Shown here: piece after piece, positions 19,239-29,100 of the stretch | How the letters are laid out: each line of letters opens with the position of its first letter | Position numbering within the stretch: position 1 is the stretch's first letter | DNA from: Archangiaceae bacterium | GTDB lineage: Bacteria; Myxococcota; Myxococcia; Myxococcales; Myxococcaceae | Direction: 5' to 3' | Assembly (NCBI GenBank): GCA_016714225.1 | Contig: JADJNS010000014.1 | Coordinates: 124,001-188,000 of the forward strand | DNA length: 64,000 nucleotides | Notes under the pieces: generated by a model | The model's database searches: none | Seen by the model: only the letters and a program-made list of their open reading frames with translations | What the model was told of the DNA's origin: nothing | Program-made: the position numbers and the translations under genes

Positions 19239-19842
19239 GAGGCTGACAGCGGTGGCTGCGCTGGCGCTGGCGGCGGCCTGCCAGGGCGCCACCGCCGGCG
19301 AAGGCCCGCGGTGCGACGCGTTCGTGGGTGAGCGGGGGGCGCCTCCCGAAGCGCGGGTCATCTTTCGCGCGCCCGAGAACGGCTGGGTGGTGGCCGAGGC
19401 GGCGGGGCCCGCGCCGCTGCTGCAGGCCTCGCAGGGCGGCTTCGTGATGCTCACCAGCGCAGAGGGAAAGAACCTCGCCGGGTGCGACGTGAAGGTGGTG
19501 ACCTCGTTTCTCGACCCGTTCGACGGCGGGGTGCTCATCAGCGCCACCCGCACCATTCAGCTCACCACCGGGCCCGACGGTTGGGGTGGCCCACCCGAGC
19601 GCACCTACGACGACAACTTCAACCACCTCGGCATCTGCCCGGGCGCCGGTCAGCCGCGCGACCTGCAGGGGGTGGAGTACCGCGTCGCGGTCACCCTCAC
19701 CGACCCGGCCGGCCGCACCGCGCACGCCGAGCTGCCGGTGGTGCCGGGCTGCTCGCAGCCCGATCGCGCCGCCGTCTGCCGGTGCCAGTGTGCGCCCGAC
19801 TACCAGCTGGGCAGCAAGTGCCCTGCAGCCGACGGTGGGTAG
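19174..19842 (+). CDS. Predicted lipoprotein, unknown function
   Basis: The 222-residue protein has an N-terminal hydrophobic stretch ending LALAAAC, an acceptable lipobox, after several arginines, so lipid attachment in the envelope is predicted. The mature part contains eight or more cysteines, including a C-terminal CRCQCAP cluster, suggesting disulfide bonding outside the cytoplasm. The chosen ATG lies inside the 3' end of the desulfurase gene (65-base overlap). The only later start, a GTG at 19252, would leave a very short signal, so the upstream ATG is preferred, with limited certainty. I do not recognise a family. The following gene encodes another lipoprotein of the same length. Confidence 0.6.
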   Translation: MFTPSPRSSGRSSNGWWAARAERLTAVAALALAAACQGATAGEGPRCDAFVGERGAPPEARVIFRAPENGWVVAEAAGPAPLLQASQGGFVMLTSAEGKNLAGCDVKVVTSFLDPFDGGVLISATRTIQLTTGPDGWGGPPERTYDDNFNHLGICPGAGQPRDLQGVEYRVAVTLTDPAGRTAHAELPVVPGCSQPDRAAVCRCQCAPDYQLGSKCPAADGG

Positions 19843-19945
19843 GGCGCTGGCCGCTTCGTTGCCTGCTGCGCGCTCGGGTGCGAGACTTCGCAGCGCAGCG
19901 GTCGCCCTCACCCCCCAAACCCAGCCGTCTCATTCGGAGGTGCTC

Positions 19946-20614
19946 GTGAAGCGAATTGCCCTGTGGTGCGCGATGTCTCTCGGAGCGGCGTGCGGGCCGT
20001 CGGCGCGGGTGCTCGACAACCAGACGCCGGTGACGTTCACGCAGATTTACTTCGACTCGGCGGGCAACCCCATCACCGCCTCGACCGCCGACACCGAGCA
20101 GGTGCACCGTGGCGTGGGCATGAACAAGGTGCCGATGGTCGACCCCGCGGGCAACCCGGTGACCTGGGGCAAGTTCAAAGAGGCCAAGGGCACCTGCGAG
20201 GTGACCTGCGCGGCCACCGAGACCACGGTGAAGCTCGAGCTCACCGGCCTGCTGCCCAACGCCACCTACGCGATGTGGATAGGCATGTTCGACAAGCCCG
20301 GCTTCAAGAGCGCGGGGCTGTCGGCGCTGCTGGGCTTCTCTCCGCTCGGGCCGCTCGACGGCTCGAAGTCGCTGGCGGTCACCGACGCCACCGGCAAGGT
20401 CAGCTACAGCGAGAAGATTTTGCCCGGTGACCTGACCGCGCCCGCCGCGGGCAAGACCGGCACGGTGACGGCGTGCCCGTTCGACCTCTACGAGTTCGAC
20501 ATCGTGCCGCAGTACAAGATGGAGGCCAGCCCGATGGCGATTCCGGTGCCGGGCGACCCCACCAAGACCATGCCGCAGATCGGTTTCTTCTATACCGAGG
20601 GCAAGGCGAACTGA
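19946..20614 (+). CDS. Predicted lipoprotein, unknown function
   Basis: The 222-residue protein begins MKRIALWCAMSLGAACGPS, a signal with lipobox-type cleavage before the Cys in GAACG. It starts at a GTG with a GGAGG box five bases upstream. An in-frame GTG two codons earlier overlaps that box and is unlikely. The mature region has a central segment LTGLLPNATYAMWIGMFDKPG resembling an immunoglobulin-like or fibronectin-like beta domain. Paired cysteines (CEVTCAA) may form a disulfide. No family is recognised. It lies 103 bases after the previous lipoprotein gene and seven bases before the large FkbH/acyl-ligase fusion gene, so it could share a transcript with the latter. Confidence 0.72.
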   Translation: MKRIALWCAMSLGAACGPSARVLDNQTPVTFTQIYFDSAGNPITASTADTEQVHRGVGMNKVPMVDPAGNPVTWGKFKEAKGTCEVTCAATETTVKLELTGLLPNATYAMWIGMFDKPGFKSAGLSALLGFSPLGPLDGSKSLAVTDATGKVSYSEKILPGDLTAPAAGKTGTVTACPFDLYEFDIVPQYKMEASPMAIPVPGDPTKTMPQIGFFYTEGKAN

Positions 20615-20621
20615 CTCGCGC

Positions 20622-23600
20622 GTGAGCACGCGGCTGGTCGCATCACAGCTGGTGGGCGCGCTCCCGCTCGCCGACGGCCGGTGGCTGCTCTCTCACGTGC
20701 TGGGGCTCAAGCGGCTGGTCTGCTCGGCCGAGACCGTCGAGCTGTGGCGGGCGTTCGGCGCGCCGCGCTCACCCGAGGGCCTGGGCGCCGACCCCGCCCT
20801 GCTCGACCGGCTGCGCGAGGCCGACCTGCTCCAGCCCGAAGGGCCGACCGACCTTCAGCGCATTCGCGCCCGCTTCGCCGCCCGGCCCGACCCCGAGCGC
20901 CCCGCGGCGGGCCTGGGCGCCGTGCTCCCTCCCTGGCCGGGGCTCGCCCCCGACGGGCCCGGGCGCGCGCTCGACGTCACCTTCGACACCCGGCTGTGGT
21001 TCTCGCCCACCACCGCGCTGGCGCCGTTGGAGCGCGGGCTGTGGCTCGCGCTCCACCCGCTGGGCGAGCTGCTCTACGTCGACCAGCCGCTGGTCGACCT
21101 GGCCCGGGCGTTCGCCGCGGGTCAGAGGGTCGGCGAGGTGCTCGAGCGGCTCGGGGTGGCGCCCGCCCAGGGCCTCGAGGCGTGCCGCCTGCTCACCCGC
21201 CGCGCGCTGCTGTGGCGCGCCCCGAACGGCGACGCCCAGCTTGCCGCCGCCGAGCTGCCCGAAAGCGACGGCGCATCGCTGCCCCAGGTGCTCGAGCGGC
21301 GCGCCTGGCAGTGGAGCCAGCGGCTCGTGCCGTACCGGCTCGCCGAGCTGGTGCCCGCCACCTCGCACGCCACGGTGACCCTGGTGGGGTACTGCCAGGG
21401 TCAGCTGTGGGGAGAGGCGCTGCGCACCCGCGCGCAGCGCGCCGGGGTCGACCTCGAGACCCGCTCGTACCTCGACGCCTCGGAGCTGCCCGAGGGCGAG
21501 CCGACCTCGCTGGTGGTGCTGACCCCGACCTGGTTCGCCGCCGAGCTGTACCAGGCGCTGGGGGTGGGAGACCTCGAGGCGGCGCGCGCAGCGGTGGGCG
21601 CGACGCTGGCCCGCGTCGACGAGTCGCTGAGCGTGCTGCGCGACGCCACCCTGGCCCCGGTGGTGGTGGTCTCGTTCGGCCGGCCGGGGCTCTTGGGCGA
21701 GGCGCGGCAGCACCACCGGCTCGCCGCGCACCGGGTGCTGGCCGAGCTGAACGGGCGGCTGGCCACGCTCGCCGAGGCGTGGCCAGCGGTGCAGGTGCTC
21801 GACGAAGAGCTGGCGCTCGAGGCCGCGCCCTTCGCGCTCGACGACGCCTTCAACGCGGTCGCCCATCACTCGACCGTCGCGCTCGACCGCTGGTTTCACG
21901 TCGGCCGCGGCGCCGCCGACTGGTCGACGCGGTGGAACGGCGAAGGCCAGCAGGCCCTGCCCGATTCGACCGCGGGCGCCCGGGCCGCGCTGGCGCTGGC
22001 CGACGCCTGCCTCGACGCGCTCACCCGCGCGCATGCGGTGCGCCCGCTGCGGCTGGTGTGCTTCGAGCCCGACCAGCTGCTGTGGCGCGGCCGGCTCGCC
22101 GACCGAGAGGCGCCCCACCCCGACGGCCTGCACTTCTACTCGGGCGTCTGGTACCTGCCGCACCAGGGGCTCAACGAGGCGCTCGAGGTGCTCGCCGGCC
22201 GCGGGGTGAAGCTGGCGGCCATCTCCCGCACCCCGGCCGAGGTGCTGAAGGCGCGCTGGGTGGTGCCCGGGTCTCCGCCCTACCTGCTGGCCCCGGCCGA
22301 CCTCGCCGCGCTCGAAGGCGGGGCGCCGCCGCGCGCCGCGCTCGACCGGGTGCTGCGCGAGACGGGCGTCAGCGAAGAGCAGGCGCTGTGGGTCGACCTC
22401 ACCGGCGGCGAGCCGCCCGAGGGGTTTCGCGGCCAGCGCTACGCCGGCGACGCCTGGGGCCTGCGCCGCTTTCTGCTCACCAGCCCCGCGCTGCAGGGCC
22501 CCGCGCTCGACGCCCCGCCCCACCCGGGGGCAGCCGGCGGCGAAGCCGGGCGCGCGGCGTCGTCGGCCGCGGCGGCACCGGTCGAGCCGCCGCCGGTCGA
22601 GGCGGTGCACGCCGCGGTCGACGCGGCGCTCGCCGAGCGGCTGGGGCGCCCACTGTCGCGCGCGCAGTGGGACGAAGACCTGCGCGGCCTGGGCCTCGAC
22701 TCGCTGGGCAGCCTCGAGCTGGTGGCCCGCCTCGAAGAGGCGCTGGGGGCGCGCTTCGACGACCGAGACTTCGTCGACGCGACGCTGTTTCGCGGCAGCG
22801 GCCTGGCTGAAGCCGCGGTGCGGGCCACCCGACGCCGGCCGGCACCGGCCCACCGCGACCCGCTGGGCGCCGCCACCCGCGCGCAGTTCAGCGAGCGCAC
22901 GTTCGCGGCGCTGCTGCAGCAGCACCGCGCCGCCCCCCAAGTGCCGTGGATTCTCAAGCTGCTGCGCGAGGGCTCACCGAACGACTGCCGCTACGTCTCG
23001 TGGCCCGAGCTGATGGAGCACGCCGAGGGCTGGGCGGCGCTCTACCGCCGCCGCGGCCTGGGCGAAGGCGAGGTGGTGGCGGTGACGCTGCCGCAGGGCC
23101 TCGACCTGGTGGCCGCCTACCTCGGCGCGATGCTGGGCGGCCAGGTGCCGGCCTGCCTGCCCGCGCCGAGCCCCAAGCTCCCCGCCGCGGCGTTCTTCGA
23201 GTGGTTCTCGCGGGTGCTCACCAAGAGCCAGGCCGCGCTGGTGGTGTGCACGCCCGAGCTCGAGGCGCTCATCGCCTCGGCCGAGCGCACCTCTCCCTCA
23301 GGCCCGCCGCGCTGCAGCGAGGTGCCGCCGCCCTCGCGCGCCTCGAGCGAGCCGGCGCGCGACCCGGGCAGCAGCCTGCTCCTGCAGTACTCGTCGGGCA
23401 CCACCGGCACCAAGAAGACGGTGCTGCTCACCCACCGGCAGGTGCTGGGCCAGCTCTACGACCTGTCGCGCGCGCTGCAGCTGGGCGAACACGACGTGGT
23501 GGTGAGCTGGCTGCCGCTGTACCACGACATGGGGCTGGTGGGCTGCCTGCTGCTCTCGCTCGCCACCTCGACCCCGCTGGTGCTGATGTCGCCGTTCGAC

Positions 23601-24575
23601 TGGGTGAAGCGCCCCGAGCTGCTGCACGAGCAGGTGGCCGCCGAGCGCGGCACGCTGTGCTGGCTGCCCAACTTCGCGTTCGCGCACCTGGCGCGCCGCG
23701 CCGAGAGCTTCGCAGCAGGCTCGAGCGACCTGTCGAGCCTGCGCGCGGTGGTGAGCTGCTCCGAGCCGGTGCTGCCGCTCAACCTCGAGCGCTACGCGCG
23801 CGCCTTCGCCGCGCACGGCCTTCGCCGCCAGGCGCTGGGCGCTTCGTACGCGATGGCCGAGACCACCTTCGCGGTGACCCAGACCCCGGTCGGCCGCCCC
23901 CCGCGCACGTTCGACGTCGACGCCGAGGCGCTCTCGACCGCGGGCGTGGCCCGGCTCTCGCCGCCGGGAGCAGGCCCGCGGGTGCGGCTGGTGTCGTCGG
24001 GGCGCCCGCTGCAGGGCACCCGGGTGCAGCTGGTCGACGACACGCGCGCGCCGGTGCCCGACGGCACCCTGGGCGAGATTCGGGTGAAGAGCCCCAGCCA
24101 GATCGACGGCTACTGGCGCGACAGCGAGGCCAGCGCCGGGCTGACCCACGACGGCTGGCTGCACACCGGCGACCTGGGGGTGCTGCTCGACGGCGAGCTG
24201 GTGGTGCTGGGCCGCAAGAAAGAGCTGATGATCATCGGCGGCCAGAACGTCTACCCGCACGACGTCGAAGAGTGCGTCACCGCGGTGCCGGGCGTGCTGC
24301 CCGGGCGCGCGGTGGCGTTCGGAGTGCACGACGACCGCCTCGGCACCGAGCGGCTGGTGGTGCTGGCCGAGGTCGACCCCGGGCTGGGCGAAGCCGCGCT
24401 GCCGCCCCTGGCGCAGACGGTGCGCGAGCGGCTGATGGCGGTGCTGGCGGTGACCGCCAGCGACGTGCAGCTGTACCGCGAGCGCACGCTGGTGAAGAGC
24501 ACCTCGGGCAAGCCGTCGCGCGCGAAGAACCGCGAGCTCTACCTGGCGCGCGACTCGGGCGACTCGGCGGGCTGA
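20622..24575 (+). CDS. Multidomain fusion: tandem winged helix, FkbH-like domain, acyl carrier protein, fatty acyl-AMP ligase
   Basis: The 1317-residue protein appears to contain, in order: two PqqD-like winged-helix units (about 8-75 and 120-200); an SGNH-like plus HAD FkbH-like region (about 245-620); an Ala/Pro linker; an acyl carrier domain (about 660-730) with the phosphopantetheine serine in LGLDSLGSLEL (Ser694); and an adenylate-forming ligase (about 745-1310) with YSSGTTGTKK, GYWRDSEAS and HTGDLG, of the fatty acyl-AMP ligase type. The HAD nucleophile motif, normally DxDxT before LW.G, reads FEPDQLLWRG: Glu482 replaces the nucleophilic Asp, so phosphatase-like chemistry is doubtful. 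It probably activates an acyl group and loads it on its own carrier. It starts with GTG, and its 3' end overlaps the convergent tolC-like gene by 37 bases. Confidence 0.85.
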   Translation: MSTRLVASQLVGALPLADGRWLLSHVLGLKRLVCSAETVELWRAFGAPRSPEGLGADPALLDRLREADLLQPEGPTDLQRIRARFAARPDPERPAAGLGAVLPPWPGLAPDGPGRALDVTFDTRLWFSPTTALAPLERGLWLALHPLGELLYVDQPLVDLARAFAAGQRVGEVLERLGVAPAQGLEACRLLTRRALLWRAPNGDAQLAAAELPESDGASLPQVLERRAWQWSQRLVPYRLAELVPATSHATVTLVGYCQGQLWGEALRTRAQRAGVDLETRSYLDASELPEGEPTSLVVLTPTWFAAELYQALGVGDLEAARAAVGATLARVDESLSVLRDATLAPVVVVSFGRPGLLGEARQHHRLAAHRVLAELNGRLATLAEAWPAVQVLDEELALEAAPFALDDAFNAVAHHSTVALDRWFHVGRGAADWSTRWNGEGQQALPDSTAGARAALALADACLDALTRAHAVRPLRLVCFEPDQLLWRGRLADREAPHPDGLHFYSGVWYLPHQGLNEALEVLAGRGVKLAAISRTPAEVLKARWVVPGSPPYLLAPADLAALEGGAPPRAALDRVLRETGVSEEQALWVDLTGGEPPEGFRGQRYAGDAWGLRRFLLTSPALQGPALDAPPHPGAAGGEAGRAASSAAAAPVEPPPVEAVHAAVDAALAERLGRPLSRAQWDEDLRGLGLDSLGSLELVARLEEALGARFDDRDFVDATLFRGSGLAEAAVRATRRRPAPAHRDPLGAATRAQFSERTFAALLQQHRAAPQVPWILKLLREGSPNDCRYVSWPELMEHAEGWAALYRRRGLGEGEVVAVTLPQGLDLVAAYLGAMLGGQVPACLPAPSPKLPAAAFFEWFSRVLTKSQAALVVCTPELEALIASAERTSPSGPPRCSEVPPPSRASSEPARDPGSSLLLQYSSGTTGTKKTVLLTHRQVLGQLYDLSRALQLGEHDVVVSWLPLYHDMGLVGCLLLSLATSTPLVLMSPFDWVKRPELLHEQVAAERGTLCWLPNFAFAHLARRAESFAAGSSDLSSLRAVVSCSEPVLPLNLERYARAFAAHGLRRQALGASYAMAETTFAVTQTPVGRPPRTFDVDAEALSTAGVARLSPPGAGPRVRLVSSGRPLQGTRVQLVDDTRAPVPDGTLGEIRVKSPSQIDGYWRDSEASAGLTHDGWLHTGDLGVLLDGELVVLGRKKELMIIGGQNVYPHDVEECVTAVPGVLPGRAVAFGVHDDRLGTERLVVLAEVDPGLGEAALPPLAQTVRERLMAVLAVTASDVQLYRERTLVKSTSGKPSRAKNRELYLARDSGDSAG

Positions 24576-26146
24576 GCGGCGGGGCCGCGCTCGGCGGCGT
24601 CGAGCAGCACGCCCAGCTGCGAGGCGATGGTGCCCTTGGCCCACTCGAGCTCCCACCACGCGGCGTTGAACTCGGCCAGCGCGATGGCGTGCTGCAGCGC
24701 CGAGATGATCTGCTGGTCTTGCGCGCGCTGCACGTCGATGGCGGTGGCCGCGCCGAGCTCGAACCTTCGCTGCACCGAGTCTTGCGACTGCTCGGAGACC
24801 GCCTGGGCGGCCTCGGTCTGGGTGAGCCGCTCGCGGGCCAGCCCCAGCAGCAGCGCCGCGCGGCGCGCCTCGAGCGCCACGTTGACCCGCACCTGCTGGT
24901 AGAGCTCGTCTTCGGCGCGCTGCGCGCCGAGGGCCTTGGCCGCCTGCGCGTAGGCGTCGGCGTTGCCGAGCGGCAGGTCGACCTTGAGCCCCACTTCGCC
25001 CAGGTAGGCGCGGCCCGAGGCGACGTTCATCACCCCGGTGAGCGCGGTGCCCGCGTACTCGGCCGGCACCGCGCACGGCGTGAGGCCGTTGCTCAGGTAG
25101 CCGTCGACGCAGCGGTTCTGCCCCGAGATGCCGCTCACCGAGCCGCGCACGTAGAGCTTGAGGTCCCACCGCTGCAGCTCGTGCGAGAGGTCGGCCTGGG
25201 CGCGGGCCAGCCGCTGGCGCGCCGAGGCCACCTTGACCTCGCTGCGGCGCTCGAACGCGCTCTTCACCGCCACCTCGGGCGCGGTGAGCGAGAGGTCGCT
25301 GCGCTGCGCCTCGGCGGGCTGCAGGTCGGCCAGCTCGTCGGGGTCTGAAGCGATGGCGGCGAGCAGCGCCTGGCGCGCGCTCTCGACCTGCACCCGGGCC
25401 GCCACCTCTTCGGCCTGCCGGGTGGCGAGGTCGGAGCGCGGGGGCAGGTTGGCCGCAGGCGAGAGCTTGCCGCCGCGAATCAGCTTCTCGGTGAGCTCGA
25501 CGAAGCGCTGGGTGATGCCGATGGCCTTCTGGCGCACCTCGAGAATCGCCAGCGCCTGCACCAGCGACCAGTACAGCGCCGCGACGCGGCGGAGCCCCAG
25601 GTCGATTTCCAGCTGCACCGCCTCGCTGGCGCGCTCGTCGTCGAGCTGCTCGACCACGATGGGCAGGCTGTTGGCGGTGGGCCCCAGGAAGCGCAGCAGC
25701 GGCTGCTCGAGCCAGGTGTCGGCGGTGAACACGTACAGCGGGCTGAGCGGCACGTAGCCGTTGGAATAGATGACGTCGCTGTGCACCCCCAGGCCGTACT
25801 CGGTGCCCAGCGGCAGGCGCCCGCGCAGGCCCAGCTCGGCGCGCGTGGTCTGGGTGATGACGGTGAGGTTGGGCTGCAGGTAGCTGAACTGCGGGCCGTA
25901 GACCGGCTCGGAGGCCTGGCGGCTGAGCAGCGCGAAGCCGAGCGAAGGCGCGAAGCGGCGCGACGCGAGCCCCGCCGCCTGGTGCTGCGCCTGCGAGATG
26001 ACCCGCACCCGCTGCACCAGGTGGCCCGCGGTCACCATGCGCTCGGCGGCGCTGCGCAGGGTGAGGCCCGCCTCGGCGGGAGGGGAGACCGCCGGGGTGA
26101 GGCCGGGCGCCGCGCCGAGCAGGCCCAACAGCGGCAAGACGCTCAA
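24539..26146 (-). CDS. TolC-family outer-membrane efflux channel
   Basis: The 535-residue protein has the two-part pattern of TolC-type outer membrane factors: long alpha-helical repeats such as LDLGLRRVAALYWSLVQALAILEVRQK and ALEARRAALLLGLARERL, with beta-strand segments between (AELGLRGRLPLGTEYGLGV). It would form the exit duct for a HlyD-type adaptor and an inner-membrane exporter. The start is most likely a TTG overlapping the metalloprotease stop by four bases (TTGA), giving a short hydrophobic N-terminus (SVLPLLGLLGAAPG) as signal sequence. It is the second gene of a two-gene operon with the secreted metalloprotease. The HlyD-type proteins at 36-40.5 kb are possible partners (inference). 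Confidence 0.85.
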   Translation of the reverse strand: MSVLPLLGLLGAAPGLTPAVSPPAEAGLTLRSAAERMVTAGHLVQRVRVISQAQHQAAGLASRRFAPSLGFALLSRQASEPVYGPQFSYLQPNLTVITQTTRAELGLRGRLPLGTEYGLGVHSDVIYSNGYVPLSPLYVFTADTWLEQPLLRFLGPTANSLPIVVEQLDDERASEAVQLEIDLGLRRVAALYWSLVQALAILEVRQKAIGITQRFVELTEKLIRGGKLSPAANLPPRSDLATRQAEEVAARVQVESARQALLAAIASDPDELADLQPAEAQRSDLSLTAPEVAVKSAFERRSEVKVASARQRLARAQADLSHELQRWDLKLYVRGSVSGISGQNRCVDGYLSNGLTPCAVPAEYAGTALTGVMNVASGRAYLGEVGLKVDLPLGNADAYAQAAKALGAQRAEDELYQQVRVNVALEARRAALLLGLARERLTQTEAAQAVSEQSQDSVQRRFELGAATAIDVQRAQDQQIISALQHAIALAEFNAAWWELEWAKGTIASQLGVLLDAAERGPAAQPAESPESRAR

Positions 26147-29100
26147 GGGTTGGCCTCGGCCCACTGCAGCCGACCGATGGTCGAGCGGGTCAGGTCCATC
26201 ACCGCGCGCAGGTCGACCAGCGCGCCGCGCAGCCGCCCCTGCTCGTAGGGGTCGGTCTCGGTACGCCAGCGGTTGGCGAGCAGGTTGGCGCGGTCGACCA
26301 GGCGGGCGGCCACCCCGTTCTCGAGGCCGGTCGAGGGGTGGGGAAACCGCTCGGCCACGTAGGTGGTGCCGGTGAACGGGTCGGCGTACTCGGTGGTCAT
26401 GCGGGTGGTGCTGAGCAGCTCGGAAGAGCCCTTGAGGTACAGCCGCGAGTAGTCGACGAAGCTCAGGTCGCGGCGCCTCAGCAGCAGCGGCAGCGCGTAG
26501 CCCAGGGTGCGCACCTGCAGCTCGTAGGGCATCACCGGGTCGACGCGCGTCGAGCCCGAGGGGGGCGCGGTGTACGGCAGGTCGAAGCGGCGCCAGCTCA
26601 CCGCACCGGCGCTGGCATGGGGCGCGAGGTGGGTGAGGTCTTGCGAGATGACCCCGCCCAACAGCTCGAGGGTCTGGGTGGGGTAGGTATCGAAGTAGTT
26701 GGCGTAGAAGAACTCGGCGTCTTGCCAGGTCTCGCGGCCGGGAAAGGTGAACCACGAGGTGTCGGTGAGCGCGCGCAGCGCCAGCGCCTTGTCGACCGAC
26801 GAGCCGATGGTGGCGAGCAAGATGTTCTCGGGCGTGCTCGAGGTGTCGATGGTGCTCTGGTACGCGCGGCCGCGAAACGGCGAGATGACCAGGTCGCCCG
26901 CCTGCACGTTCGGGTCGTTCAAGAACGGCCAGAAGTAGCGCTGCGCATAGAAGGTGGTGCCGTCGAGCTGCTGCAGCGGCTCGTGGCGGCCGTACTGCGG
27001 CAGGGTGAGCACGGTGCCGAGAAAGTTGAAGGCCTCGGTCACGCCGATCGACCAGTTCGCCAGACCGTCGTCGGCGGCCCAGATGGCGGTGTCTCTTCGC
27101 AGCGCCGCCTTGTGCGCCACCATCAGGGTGTTCAAGTTGCGCAGCTCGCGAAACACGAGCTCCCAGTAGCTCTCGTTGTAGTCGCGCACGTCGAACACCA
27201 GACGGTCGCGGCGGAAGTTGTCGAACACGTAGTTCGAGTGGAACCGGTGGATGCGCGACGCGACCAGCTCGTAGTAGTCGGCGCCCACGTCGTAGCGCGC
27301 GCACCAGGGAAACTGGCCCACGCTGGCGTCGCTGCACGCCCGGTAGGGCACCGCCACCCGGCCGTCGGCGGTGGCGTTCTTCACCCCGACTGAGTAGAAG
27401 TCGACGAGCGACGACAGGCGCACGTCGCTGCGGTCTTCGAGGTTGCCGAAGGCGCGCGGGTAGCTGCTGTAGTGCAGCCCCTCGTGCAGCTGGTCGTCGT
27501 AGCTGGCCCCACTGGTGACGAGCAGCGGCCCGGGCATGAACGACTTCCGGTCGATGCCCATCTGCACCAGCATGCGCCGGTTGGGGCCCTGGTAGTTCAT
27601 CACCTCGCGCAGGCCGTAATAGAGGTACTTGATCAGCGCGCGGTCGAACTTGCCCAGCCCCGCCATGTTGGGGAGGAACTCGGGGTGGTAGTCCATCACC
27701 GACGAGTACGCGTAGCCGCCGATGCCACCCTCGAGCTCGGCCTGGGTCTCGGGGTCTTTGTAGCGGGGGCCCACGCTGCCGTCGTTGCGCAGCGCCCAGT
27801 ACTGCGGCGCGAAGTTCAAGGCGTCGAACGAGCCGGCCATGTTGTGGCGCAGGCCCAGCAGGTGGCCGATCTCGTGGGTGAGCCCGGTGTACGTGCCGCG
27901 CTCGCGCAGCGATTGGTAGACCTCGTCGCGCGACTTGCCGCGGTACTCCTTGGCCAGCGCGACCAGCTCGGGCACGTAGTAGTTGTCGGGCACCGAGAGG
28001 TCGACGCCGTGCATGCCCAGGCGCTGCTGCCACTGCTGGCGCGCCTGGCTGCCCAGCGCGTTGCGCAGCGGAGACGCCGCGTCGAGCACCGCCTCGGAGA
28101 GCGGCGCGCCGGGCTGCTGCCCGCCCGCGAGCAGGTCTTCTTGGGTGAGCAGCTCGCGCTCGACCGGAGACCCCTTCAGCGCCGCGAGCTGGCGGGCCTG
28201 CAGCAGCGGGTCTCTGCGCCACGGCTCGGCGGCGTTGAGCGCCTGGGCCCCGCGCTCCATCACCGACTGGCCAGGGGGGGGCGGCGGCAGCGGCGCGGTG
28301 GGCGGGGCGGTCTGCGCTTCGGCGGCCGCGGTGAGCTCTTGCTGGCTCACCCCCAGGCGGGCCACCGCGGTGCTGGCCTTCTCGGTCCACTCCCGCACGT
28401 CGAGGCCGGCCAGGTAGTCGGGCAGGTCGACCTCGCTGTTCTGCAGGCTCACGTCTTCGGCGAGCCGGGTGGCGAGGCGGTTGATGCCGTAGGCGTAGAC
28501 CGCGCCGCGGGCGCCGATGAGCTGGGCGAGCTCGCCGTCGCTCCACCACCAGCCGTAGCCGACCAACCGCACCACGTTGGGGCTGTCGACCCAGTCGAGC
28601 TGCTTGTACCGCAGGTCGCCGCGCCGGGCGGCGGTGCCCACCGGGCCGCACTCGGGCGGGTCGCCTTCGATGACCGGGTTGTTCGAGCAGAGAATCAGCA
28701 CCTGGTGCGCCTCGGTGAGGTAGCGGTCGCAGCCGCTCTCGCCCGCCTCCTGGCACTCGATGCGCCGAATCGAGCGCAGCCCTTCTTCGAAGGCCGAGTT
28801 CCAGTTGGCGAGCGCCCGGGCGGCGGCGCCCTTGAGCTCGGCGGGCCAGCCGGCGGCCAGATAGAAGGTGAGCGGCTTCAGCGTGCGCTGGCGAAAGGGC
28901 AGCGGCTTGCCGTCGGTGCCCAGGTTCTTCTGCCAGATGTTGTAGCGCGCCTCGCGGAAGCGCTTGCCGGTCTCGGTGAAGCCGTACAGCGAGCTGACGC
29001 CGTACTGCCCGTTGTAGAAGACCTGCCCGTCGAACTGGCCCTCGGCCTGGGGGTCGCGGTTCCACGGCTGGGGCACGTAGTCGTCGCTCTCGCGGCGCAT

